A DNA stretch of 64,000 bases from the NCBI GenBank assembly GCA_007644065.1, contig VJWN01000029.1, positions 310,001 to 374,000 of the forward strand, read 5' to 3'. This document shows positions 22,579 through 33,339 of this stretch, piece by piece. Made by a program: the position numbers and the translations under genes. Under the pieces are notes generated by a model. It saw only the letters and a program-made list of their open reading frames with translations, was not told where the DNA came from and made no database searches. Numbering within the stretch: position 1 is the stretch's first letter; each line of letters opens with the position of its first letter. The stretch is from Margaritispora aquatica (Eukaryota > Ascomycota > Leotiomycetes > Helotiales > Discinellaceae).

Positions 22579-23425
22579 ATGACTTCTCCTACCACCAACG
22601 ACGATGAGATACCTACGAAAGATTCCTTCACAACATCAGCACACCAATCAAAGCTAGAAACCTCTGACAAGGCAAATGAGAAGCCCACTGGATCAGCCAA
22701 CGAACTTACATCAACTGTGATCTCGACACAAAGCTCCTTAACTCGAAGCCGGAAGATATCCCTCAGTGCTCTGCCTCATGACTCACCTCCAAGCCCACCC
22801 GCTAGCGCCACGAAGCTACATGGGCGCCATGCTTTCAACCAATCTATCACTGCCTCTCTTCTAGCAAGCTCGGATATAACCTCAACCCTTACACCTAAGC
22901 AGCAAGTATCACCCAATAACTCTATCTTAAGTCCACCTAGTAGCGGCGTGAAGCGAGTCCGCGAAGACAACCCTTCGACTACTTTAAACGACGATGACGA
23001 AACACCAGTTAAACGAGCTCGTCTCTCTGTGGGCAATGAGGAGACTGCTGCTATTATTGGCTCACTTGCTTCACCTGAAGGAGTAAATGAAGGAGCAGAA
23101 GAAGTGAAAGAAGAACCGGGCACTGGTTTCATCGATTTCGGGGAAAACTTTTGTAGTCACTACCACGCTACAATTTTGAAACGTGATGCAAAGCGTGAGC
23201 TAAGCGTAAGTTTCCTCTATTACCCTTAATCCCTAAACCTTTTGTTCTCTACAATTTTCACCTCGATTTAGTCAGAACTTGGAAGTGATAGTTGACAATT
23301 TGGGTTACTAGGGTATATCTGACATACCTAATAATTCCCGAGCTAATCTGTTCTCTGCTCTTATCAAGTCCTCCAAAGGAATCCAGTTAGAGTTTAGAGG
23401 GAATAGCCAGGACAAGAACATTTGA
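22579..23425 (+). CDS. Hypothetical protein, 246 aa (intact member of a tandem pair)
   Basis: The model is join(22579..23205,23312..23425). The 106-nt intron has a GTAAGT donor and a TTACTAG acceptor, phase 0. The protein is mostly disordered, rich in Ser/Thr/Pro and basic clusters (GVKRVREDNP, TPVKRARLS), which suggests a nuclear protein. It has an acidic segment before a short ordered motif, GFIDFGENFCSHYHATILKR, and the second exon continues with NSRANLFSALIKSSKGIQLE. The same motif and the same intron position recur about 850 bp downstream in a broken copy. I do not recognise the family. No signal peptide. Confidence 0.6.
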
Positions 23426-23667
23426 AGTCTTGCGGGGACCTTTTCGGTAACGATAGTCTTATACGAGCGATTTTCCCATGAGAGACTTGTATAAGGTGGA
23501 TAGACATGAATTAACATCCTCTTAGCCTAAACTCATTGTGAAATCCTGACAATGGCAATTAATTTGAAAGTAGAGCTAAGCATCGTGAGCAAGATATATA
23601 GATGAGCCTTAGAGTTCTTTCCAAAAACCAAAGAAAAACAGAAATAAATCCAGATTTGAAAGCCAAG

Positions 23668-24267
23668 ATGACTTCTTCGCCTACAAACGATAAGCCCTCA
23701 TCGCCACCACCAAGCAACATACCGACATTCACTTTAATCTTGATTAGAAGCTTGACAGATCCAAGCGCAATGATGTCGACCAGTGCTCAGACCAAAGATC
23801 TGTTCCCAAGCCCAGCAGCTAGCTCTCCATAGCTAAAGCAACTTCTCGGTCATGCCGGTATCAGCGCTACCTATCTTACTGCGAGATTTCATCTATTAGT
23901 ATCATTAGTGCGACCAACTCCATTTCGATACATCAGAAGATGAAGATTCGGACAATGAGGAGCCTGGGACCAGTTCAATCGATTTTAGTGAAGACTTTCG
24001 AAACAGATACCATGCTGCCTTCTTGGCCAGAGATGTGAAGAGGATCTTGAATGTAAGTTTCTGCCTGACTCCCTAGCCCTTGTCGTTCAATCTTTGTCCT
24101 TCGCTTGACATACGAGAAGTGGTAGCTCGCTAATTCTATTCCTAGGCAGGAGTATCTAGTACATCTAATAGAATAGCTGTAGGGCAAACCTGATGTCTGC
24201 TTTCCTTAAGGCATTCAAGGGGACACCATTGGATTTGGGACAGGATGAGCAGAACAAAAACACTTGA
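23668..24267 (+). pseudogene. Decayed tandem copy of the 22579 gene
   Basis: The copy starts with the same MTS-P-TND pattern in the same context (CCAAGATGACTTCT). It meets a stop after about 55 codons (23830-23832), where the intact gene continues with Pro/Ser/Ala-rich sequence. It regains homology at 23960-24052 with EEPGTSSIDFSEDF and YHAAFLARDVKRILN, followed by a GTAAGT at the same intron position. The second-exon equivalent (24146-24267) aligns at the DNA level but carries frameshifts and a stop. It ends with the same AACA-TTGA-type terminus. Two or more breaks and no rescuing splice path make this a pseudogene. Confidence 0.7.
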
Positions 24268-24925
24268 GTGCTTCAGTGGAAGTATAACTTGCAATGTTCT
24301 GACATGGGTGGTTTCGTTGATATTCTTAGGTGCAGCCAGGCCCGTAGACTGGTGCATCAGATATGTAACTTATAAGCATTGCTCAGGTAGTAGAATCATA
24401 GATCCTCTATATCCTTTAAGTCTCAACTTAGGTTCTCGCCTTGAAGTCAGAAGTCCGTTTCTTACCGATCGGCCAAGAAATTAAGCGAGCTTCTAGCAGA
24501 GGCCCCTTGACTAAGGTATGCCTCACTTGCGTATTTCTTGTTGCTTGACTGTCCTACTGTCATAATACTTCTGCCTTGATTAGGGCGCAATTGCGGTATG
24601 AAAGTGCTACTGGAGCCGCTGACTTAATCTGCAAATGCCTGGACCAAGCCGTCCTCGTACTCCTTGCACTTACTCGTCATCAGACACCAGTTCGTCTGCT
24701 CAATCCATGCCCGATCGAAGATACAACTTGATGACAGATGGATGCAATTGGTGAGTTTTCAATCAGCATTGTCATGAATGTTTGCCATCATCAAACAGAT
24801 AACTAAATGGTTGAGCATGAGAGGCATAAGTACAGCAAAACTTAACGTTACCAAAAACAGATATCAGACATTACCTCCCACACCGTCCTTCTCTGTCCCA
24901 AAGTATCATCTCCCTTGTTCACCAT
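24268..24925. other. Intergenic, no firm gene
   Basis: A possible coding fragment begins with an ATG near 24635 (MPGPSRPRTPCTYSSSDTSS) and reaches a GTGAGT donor near 24752. It has no recognisable continuation and runs into the tyrosinase 3' end, so it is not called. Confidence 0.4.
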
Positions 24926-26384
24926 TTACAACCCGTACATATTGATAACCGTACTCAACACATTCCCGAAGCTTGCTCCTGCTCCCGTCTCCTTATACCC
25001 ATATCCGAAAGTCCCAGTATCCCTTACATCGGCAGCAGTCCAGAAGTTTGCATTATCCTTGCGAAACGGTGTCAACGGAGTATTGACATCCTGAATACTT
25101 CCATTCCGCATTGTAAAAGAATTATAATAAGCCTTTTGCGGCGCCACATAAGTCCCAGGATGCATAATTTGCCACATTGCCCACACCCGGTCAACCATTG
25201 TGTGGTGCAGCCAGAACAAAGGGTCAAAAGCAGAGTACTGAATATATGTCATGTGGCCATAGCCACCTGTAATACCATGGATCAGATCGTGTAAGGTTTC
25301 GATGGAGTCATATTGAGCGGTGTTATGTTGATTCGGGAAATCAAACCAACCTTCATTGCTGAAGTGAGCAAAGTCAGCGGACGAACGGAACAGTCTATAG
25401 AGACGAGACCGGATACTGGTAAGATTTTGCGACAGTTGTGAGACGATGAAGTTATTCTGGGAAATGGCTGATGCGGCGGGAGCTGAAGGGTAGCGGACAG
25501 TTTGGGGATATTGGTTGAACTTGATCACGTCAGCGCCCTGTGATCCTACATTTCGAAGCTTCTTACATTTTGATCCGGAAACTCGCTTGAATCAAGAGGG
25601 TGGAAATGATAACTGCTCAAGGGATTCCATATGTTCTGTATTCCAGATGGTCCATCAATGTTGATGCTCGGTGTGGTAAATATTGATGGGAAGACGCTCT
25701 GTCCAACTGTTGGAATAATTGCCCAGTCCCAGTACGGCATCCTGAAATTCACTGCTGCCGCTACATATTTGTTCCTGACAGCTCCTGCTGGATACTGTGA
25801 TGCGATATATTGGATGGCCTTGTACAATATTTGCTGTACTTGCATCAGCAATGCGCAGATCTCGAGACAAACACCATACCTCGTAGAGTGCGAGATAAGG
25901 TCTATGCCATGGGAGGAAGAGGATTGAGACATGTTCACAGTATCCGCTTTGCTCAGCTCCTGAAACTGGTTGCACATTATCAAAAGGCTTAAAGGGTCGG
26001 CCGTGAATACCTGCTAGTAATCAGCTCTGAAGTCAGGGCTGGTGAAGCGAAGATACCAGCTATCTGGTACCAACTCTCAACGTTTAATTGGTCTTTGTTT
26101 CTTTGCATGTAATCCAAGCCCAAGATATATAGTGTCCACGTTGTCGCATCTTTCTGCATCTCCCGAATCTCAATTCGCAATGGCCAGGACCCAGAAGGGC
26201 CCTTCCCAGTCTTCACACCAGTAGTGATGAGTGGACTGGACAATTGCCGTCCCAATACGGCTGCAGAGCGTTCGCCATAGACATAACCAGAGAGAGGTAC
26301 GTCGCTAGGTTCTGGTGGGAGTGCGAAAGCTACTTGGGAAAAAATTGAACAAGTTGCTAGCAGATGCGTGACGAAAAGTCTCAT
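24926..26384 (-). CDS. Secreted tyrosinase (polyphenol oxidase), short form
   Basis: The model is complement(join(24926..25519,25567..25833,25880..26010,26057..26384)), giving 439 aa. The three introns are 46, 46 and 47 nt. Tyrosinases are type-3 copper enzymes that hydroxylate monophenols and oxidise o-diphenols to quinones. The start at 26384 gives a clean signal peptide (MRLFVTHLLATCSIFSQVAF, cut near ALPPEP). CuA ligands are H112 (IHGRPF), H136 (GYCEH) and H145 (FLPWHRPY). C134-x-H136 matches the Cys-His thioether of Neurospora-type tyrosinases. CuB has H319 and H323 (LHDLIHG) and the FDPLFWLHHTMVDR motif near 347. The Y-x-Y turn (FGYGYKET) follows. The protein stops right after VLSTVINMYGL, so the usual C-terminal shielding domain of about 150-200 residues is absent. 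The signal peptide and missing shield domain suggest an extracellular enzyme of the short-tyrosinase or catechol-oxidase type. Confidence 0.92.
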
Positions 26385-26925
26385 TGTGTATTTCCGCCCG
26401 CAGATGAGCCAAATGACACAGAAATACGGTGTGATGTGAGACAACGAGTAATCCGCCGAAATGGCTTGTGGGTGATCTCAGACAATTATTCGAGACAGTG
26501 TTTGAGATCTCATGATGTCAGATAGACTTGTCAACTGATCGCGACTGCCAAAATGCAGGAACCCTCGATCAATAATATAACATAAAGGAAGTCACTTGTC
26601 GGGAATACGGATTAAAAAAAAATTGTAGCATCGTGTACCACAATCAAATGAAAATTCAAATGAGCTGAACATGACCCAATGGGCAAAATCTAGTCGACCT
26701 AAAATCTTCCTGATTGTGTTCACTTGTGATAGAGGACAAAACGCTCGCTGCATATCGATTGTTTATGCAACAATCGATTGAAGACATGTATCAGCATGAT
26801 AAAAGACCGGAAAACACTTGCGAAATGACATCTCGAAATATCCTTATTGCTTTTCTCCCACAAGACCTCTCCATCCGGAACTCCTACAAATGCCGCATAA
26901 ACGCCTCAATCATCCCCAACGTCTA
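26385..26925. other. Intergenic between tyrosinase and RPA135
   Basis: Upstream region of the tyrosinase gene and 3' flank of RPA135. No gene is seen. Frames reading into RPA135 from the plus strand are shadows. Confidence 0.5.
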
Positions 26926-29900
26926 TCATGGTCCAACATTATACTTGAGCTTAATTCCCATAGCAGCAAGCTCAACATCAAGATACTTCAACACACCTGG
27001 TACAGCAACAATTGTTGTGTTGGCACCACCCACCCACCTCGTCCCCTCTCCATCTTCCCATACCTCTCCGTCGCCACTCCAATTCTCAGCTCGATGTGCA
27101 CACTTCCTGCACCGCACAACTCCAGTGCCTTTCTTCCTTGGTGCAAATGCCGACACAGTGGGTTGTGTAGAGAGAAAGGTGCCGCATTCCTTGCATATCC
27201 ATGATCTCGTGTAATCTGAGCAGTTGAGAAGACGATCTTGAAGTAAGAAGGCAGTACCGTGAGCAAGAAGAGAATCACGTTCCATTTCTCCAACACGAAT
27301 ACCACCACCCTTCTTTCTACCTTTGATAGGCTGACCTGTGAGTTGAGTAATTGGACCTGTGGTTCTGACTTGGAACTTATCATTCACCATGTGACGCAAA
27401 CGCTGGTAGTAAACCACACCGATATAAATATCTGCGTGAAGCTCCTCACCAGTGATTCCAGAATACATTGGCTCGTTTCCGTGGTAATTGTATCCGGCTT
27501 TCATAAGTTGATGTCCAAAGTAGTCTCCGGCTGTGTTCTCCTCATCAAATCGGAATGGTGTACTATCTTGTGCAAGCCCATGAAGAGCGCCAGCTTTACC
27601 TGCTAGTGACTCAACAAACATACCAATGGTCATACGAGACGGGAAAGCGTGAGGGTTGATGATTGTATCTGGCTGAATGCCAGACTCTGTGAAAGGCATA
27701 TCCACTGCGGGCCACTTTTGAGAGCAAACACCCTTCTGTCCATGGCGCGAGGAAAACTTGTCACCAATGACAGGGGAACGAGGGATACGGAATTTTATGG
27801 AGATGGCCTGAGCAGGTTCATTGCCATACTCATTTCCGATCAACCTCACTTCTTCAACGAAAGACAATTCACTGTCCTTGTGCTTCTCAAAGTGTGTAAT
27901 ACCGTCTCTGTTCACCAAATTTCCGTGAGCATCCGGTGTGACAGTGTGCCACGCACAGATCTTATCTCCTTCACGGAGAAGTCGTCCGATATGAGGCAAT
28001 CCATCTTCGTCAATTTGGGCTTTGATATCTGCCTTGATTTCGGATCCGGGAGCGAAACCGAAGAGTTTCTTGATATTCTTCGACGAGCGGGATCTTCCAC
28101 CTTCTTCGAGATCAATCTTCTTCACCTTGTAGATTGTACCGTGCCCAAAACCACGCTCATGTGACGATTTGTTGATTATCATGGCGTCGTCCATGTCGTA
28201 GCCAGTGTATGAGATGACGGCAACAACGGAGTTCATGCCGTTGGGAAAGTTGTCGAATCCGAAATCGTTGTGAAGTGGAGCTCTCACAATTGGTGTTTGC
28301 CCAGTCTGGAGGCGATATGTTTTGTTATCGGTTCTGTATCGAATAGCTGTACCAGGTGTTCCCATTGATTGCTTACCCATCTGACATTGGTACATGTTAC
28401 GAGGGGACTGGTTGAAATCGGAGAAGGGTGTCATGTTTGCAAGAATCGAAAGGATGTTAGTTGGGTCGAATTCCACATGTGTTGACTCTCCAGAGATGAT
28501 TTCGGGTTCGGTCACAGCGATTGACATGAAAGGCTGCTCCTGTGGTCCAACAAAATCTTCTTTGTCAAGTGGGAGATACTTTACTGGGCGAATCATTCGA
28601 GATGGTGCTGAGGACATGTACACTCCAGGATACTGACCACCATGAGAATTGGGAACATAACAAATCTCGAGTTCTTTTGGGACATTGTGAGTTCCCTCCA
28701 CTTTCCAGTACCGCAGAGTATCAGCGATTGCCTTGGACTGTTTTGGTGAACACCATCCGAGAATTTTACCATCCAACTGCACAACTACGCTTTCTTTTGT
28801 GGAGGAAGAGCCCGTGCTAACAACACCGAGATCCACCACCAATTTTGGCAGAGCTGAGACATCAAGGGATTTGGTGAGGATGATACACTTGTGTGAGAGA
28901 TGGTTGAGGAGACCACAAGGACTTCCATCAGGAGTATGGACAGGGCATAAGAAACCCCAACTTTCTGGAAGCAGTTTTCGGACTGTGGTGGTTTTGAGTT
29001 GAGCGAAGAAACTACCTCTGTGCACCATTCGGAAATGACTGATAAATCGCAAAAAGTTGATCTTTTCAGCTACCACAGTGAAACCAGACACTTGCTGCAA
29101 ATCCAGACCTGTAGGACTGACCAGATTTCCAGTAGACATGAAGTATTCAAGGGCACCACCAACATTTTCGTTTGTTCTTCCACAGATTTTCACTGGGAAC
29201 TCCTTGGCAAATGCATTTGATGCGAAGTTATGTTCGGGACTTTTCCTTAACCAGTCCTTAACCGTTATCCGCAATTGTGTTGACAGCCAGTCCTCTAGCC
29301 GTTCTTTGATGATCATGCCATAGAGGAAACCACCCAGAAGAATCTCTTGATTTTGGACAGCATCAGGATTGTCCACCGCGCAGTCTCCAGCCACCAAAGC
29401 ATACAACTTTCGTGTCATGAACAATAGCATCTTGAACTTGTCGTTATCCTGAGCTTCAGTGACATTGACATTTCCGAGGTGAACTAAGACAACTTTCCGT
29501 AAAAATTCGGTACCACAATCGTAATTTGACATGGTGTCAGGTACTCCAAGAACGATTCGGAATTTCTCGCCTAGGTATGCCCTGGTTTTGCTCTTTGTGT
29601 ATAGTCCATATGCTTTGTATGTTCGCAAGAGTAGCTCCACTCTGTCTGTCAGGAAAGTATTATTAGCACCTTCAGAACCAGCGAGGCCGACGAGTCCTTC
29701 GAATATTTCTCGATCGTTGGTCTCCACCAATGCTTTCATTACCATCATAACTGGGACCAAGAACTCGTTCTTTCGCCACGAGAATCGGAATGTGACATTT
29801 CCATCTTTGAGGTAATGCAGAACATTGGTTTGTGATGTCTGATCTGGTCGTACTGAACGCATGAGCATTCCATATTTCGAGTATGCTGGTCCTCTGCCTT

Positions 29901-30585
29901 CGAAAGATGGACGCTCAATCGCCATGGGAAAATTCCTTCGATTCACCACGAGTAATCGAATCAACTTCTCAATTCCATTGACCACAAAGAACCCTCCCAT
30001 CTCTTCAGCCTCCTCCTTTCGCTCAACCAGTTTTGCGGGCGAATTGTTCTCGAGATGGCAACGATTTGACTAGCTTGGTCAGTGTATTGTCGCTCATGCT
30101 CTAAAAGAACTTACCATTAACATCAACGGAAGCTGCCCAAGATCACGCGTAAACTCCTTTGGGTCGCCATTGTTGATTTGATACTCGAAACGACCATACA
30201 TCTTCCCTCGATAGGTGACATGTCGTTCTCTACATTCTGCGGGAAAGATTTGTCGATTTTGTGTGGAAAATTTATTCGAAGCCGGAAGTATAGACTTCTC
30301 CACCAAGATCTCCTTCACTCTGATCTTCAAACTATTCTTACCGGCGGGTCCATCTCTATCATCTCCATCAAGATATGTTTTTGCGCCAATGTCCAGTAAA
30401 CCTTGAGCAACCAATCCATTTGGGCAGAAGAGCGCATTGAAGGATTCGATGTGAGGGGCAATGGCAGCTTTCAGGGCGGGGTATGCGGTTTTGTCGGTGG
30501 GAGGATTTCGAAAGAGGTTTTCTCGTCGCAGAGTATGGAATTCATGATCCCAATTGGTATCTGTGGCAGTCGCAGAGGGAGCCAT
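26926..30585 (-). CDS. RPA2: DNA-directed RNA polymerase I subunit RPA135 (second largest)
   Basis: The model is complement(join(26926..30069,30115..30585)), giving 1204 aa, essentially the length of yeast Rpa135. The 45-nt intron (GTAAGT donor, AAGCTAG acceptor) interrupts the conserved LGQLPLMLM / SNRCHLENNSP block in phase 0. Pol I transcribes the 35S rRNA precursor in the nucleolus. Hallmarks include GFFVVNGIEKLIR, LLPESWGFLCPVHTPDGSPC, the active-site region SYTGYDMDDAMIINKSS, GDKFSSRHGQKGVCSQ, and the C-terminal anchor PITQLTGQPIKGRKKGGGIRVGEMERD. A C4 zinc site is visible at about C1116/C1119 and C1144/C1147. No breaks are seen. The gene diverges from the Arl8 gene across about 2 kb. 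Confidence 0.97.
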
Positions 30586-32545
30586 GTTGTAATCTGGGTG
30601 GTTTGATGCTGTGTTGTGAAGCTGCGGTAAGGATGTTCGCAGGTTCTTCTGATGTCCACCAACAATTCTGCCTCAGCCTTGAACCTTCACTGTGTCTAAT
30701 CCTTCACATCTATGCCGGCGTGAATAGCTGGGTTTAACAGAATTTGAAGTTGTCAGTGAAGCTGTCGTGATATTGTAGGAACCAAGGTATGTAAAGCGCA
30801 ATGCAATCGAATGCAAACCAAACATTTTTTTCTCGGCTACGATAAGGTAATCGGATAAGACGAGCGAGGCGTGCGAGGCGGCTGTCGTGGAAAATGCTTC
30901 AGATGGGGTTGGCTTACCTTTCTTTACCTTACTGTATTGTATGGCTTCAAGCTTTCAAAGCTGAATGATCGCCCCGCCTTTTTCACTGGACAGCTTGAGA
31001 GCAACTCATCCTGTCGCATTCAACCTGTGAATAAAAACAGCCTGATGAGAGCCTGAAGATTCGAGTGGATGAACCCCCATCCACCATCCCGTGTGTTTTT
31101 TGTGTTTTTGCAAGGGATTTGACAGCTCCCTCGTACGACTGGAGCTACATGAATGCACGAAACCCTATTCAAGTATTCAAGGCAGAAAGTGCAGGTCGTG
31201 CAGGTAGAGAAACGCATCATTTTGTCTGGTTTTTTCTGGTGGTGCTGACTCCCTCCCTTCCCCTACCTTACCTTACTTGGGCGGTGATTGTGATTGTGAT
31301 TGTGATTGTTTGGTTTTTGGTCACTTCCCCTCCATTTTACTCTCCATTTTGCACCTTACCTACCTTACCTACCTTACCTCCCCTCCATACATATACACCT
31401 TTCAAGCTGCGCCCTACCTTTACCCCCGCTCTCAACTTCCATTCGAATTGACTCGCAGACATCACCACCACCACCACCACCACCTACCCCCAGGTCCCCA
31501 GGTCCAGGCTATCTCTAGTTCTCGCGACTCTTTAATTATTATCATTATTGCTTCATTCTCTACCTCACACCTCTGACCTCCGACCTCCCACCTCCCACCT
31601 CTCATACCCTTTACCTCTTCTCCCCGGACTTCAACTTCCATTGTTATACATCTGCACATCTGCACATCTACTCTGCATCTACGTTTTACATCTACGTACA
31701 GTATATCTGCATCTGCCTACCTACCATACCTTACCTACCATCACCACCACCACCACCACCACAACCACCCACCACATCACATCACACACCCCACGTCTTC
31801 ATCAGCTACTTCAACTTCAAATCAGAGACATTGAGACACTTCTTACAAACATCATAAACAGACATTTAACTTCTCAACCTTCTTTGTTCAATCTTATCTT
31901 GGCCCTATTTCTTTTACTTAATCCTTCAACCAAAACCTGCTGACTTCTTGTCTTTGTTGTCTCAAACCTCTATTTGCTTTTCTCACCACAAACAAACGAA
32001 CTTCGACTCCTGCCGACTCTCCTCCCAGAATTCCGACACCCCAGGAAGAGGGGAGCTCGTCAGCTCGTGGCATTTTGGCTGTTGCTACTCCTGCTCCTCC
32101 TGCTGTTGCTTGGATCGTGGGCCGGTGCGTGCTCTGTGTTCTGGTCTTCTTTTCTTCTGGGATCCTCGTCTCTTTCATCTAAATCCACCCAAAATCGACC
32201 GGACGAACTTCCCTTTTGCTCACATCACAAGCGCCTGGTCCGAACTCGATCTTCATCATCGCATACTTAATCTTCACCGTTACGTTGGGATCTTCCACCA
32301 AGATTTTATCACATTGCAGCAACCACCGTTAAGATAGTGATTTACGAAAATAATACTATCTCCATTGAAACTATTGCAATCTGCGAACCAAGTCTTTCCA
32401 TTGCGCATCGATATCCTCAAATCCTACTTCTCGTCCCGCAATATCCCACATAGCCTCGTTCGACATCCAGGCAACGCTACACACCTGCAGATTGACCGGA
32501 ACTCCATACTTTGTATCTGCAATCCTTCTTTGATCAAAAATCAAC
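30586..32545. other. Divergent promoter region rich in microsatellites
   Basis: This 2 kb spacer is strongly pyrimidine-rich on the plus strand over 31240-32320. It includes GTGATT repeats (31283-31312), TACCTTACC repeats (31260-31380 and 31715-31740), CAC/CCA trinucleotide runs (31461-31490, 31738-31770) and ACCTCCC-like runs (31570-31605). Long CT-rich leaders are usual for fungal housekeeping genes, so much of this may be transcribed leader for the Arl8 gene. No coding exon is supportable. Confidence 0.55.
31260..31770 (+). repeat. Cluster of short tandem repeats upstream of Arl8
   Basis: Several short tandem repeats with different units sit within 500 bp: GTGATT, TACCTTACC, CAC, ACCTCCC and CATCTGCA-like units. 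All except the first are C/T/A-rich on the plus strand. Confidence 0.7.
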
Positions 32546-33339
32546 ATGGCAGGTCTTTTCAAGAGAGTGTATGATTGGTTGTTGAGGTTATTCTGGTCAG
32601 TTCTCAAGGTCACTTCCCACATCTTTCCCTGGATGCGCAAGATCCAACAAGATCCGTTAAGCATCACGAAAGGTCTGCAGATGAAGAGCTGACAAGAGAA
32701 ATGTTGCAGGGCGACTGAGATGGATATCACGATGATCGGTTTGCAGAATGCCGGCAAGACTTCTTTGCTGAGAGTTCTGGCGGTAAGACTTCTTCCAAGC
32801 GCAGACTTGCTCTTCATATGCTGATGATCGTGATAAACAGGGCGGAGAATTCACACTCGAGTATGTTCCAATCTTGGCCGCTATATCTTCCTTGCACGCA
32901 CCAGACACTGACGTTATGGCCCCATCGTAGTTCCATCCCAACTGTTGGGTTCAATATGAAGCGTGTACAAAAAGGCCATGTGACCCTCAAGTGTTGGGAT
33001 CTCGGTGGCCAACCACGATTTCGATCCATGTGGGAGAGATACTGCCGAGGTGTAAATGCCATCGTGTTTATCGTCGACTCTGCCGATACAGAGGCTTTGC
33101 CTGTCGCCAAGGATGAGCTGCATCTTCTTCTTGAGAAGCCTGTCCTAGATGGCATTCCCTTGTTGGTTCTTGGTAACAAGTCTGATCTTGATGAGAAGAT
33201 GTCGGTCGATGAGTTGATTGAAGCCTTGGACTTGAAGAGCATCTCGCACCGTGAAGTAAGCTGCTATGGAATATCAGCCAAGGAGGAAACAAACTTGGAT
33301 GCTGTATTGCAATGGCTTGTAGCGAGAGCCAGCAAGTGA
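32546..33339 (+). CDS. ARL8: Arl8-type small GTPase (ADP-ribosylation factor-like 8)
   Basis: The model is join(32546..32595,32710..32782,32841..32860,32931..33339), giving 183 aa with introns of 114, 58 and 70 nt. The third exon is only 20 nt. The N-terminal amphipathic helix [17 protein letters not shown] ends in the Trp typical of Arl8 and lacks the myristoylated Gly-2 of classical Arfs. Nucleotide motifs are all present: G1 GLQNAGKTS (about 27-35), switch I with T52 in SIPTVGFN, G3 [14 protein letters not shown]4 NKSD, and G5 SAK. In animals Arl8 positions lysosomes through kinesin adaptors. In filamentous fungi a vacuole/late-endosome or vesicle-transport role is expected by homology. 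The gene looks intact. Confidence 0.95.

Noticed and set aside
24635..24752. Possible exon beginning MPGPSRPRTPCTYSSSDTSS with a GTGAGT donor
   Set aside because: No recognisable continuation; the only in-frame extension runs into the tyrosinase 3' end.
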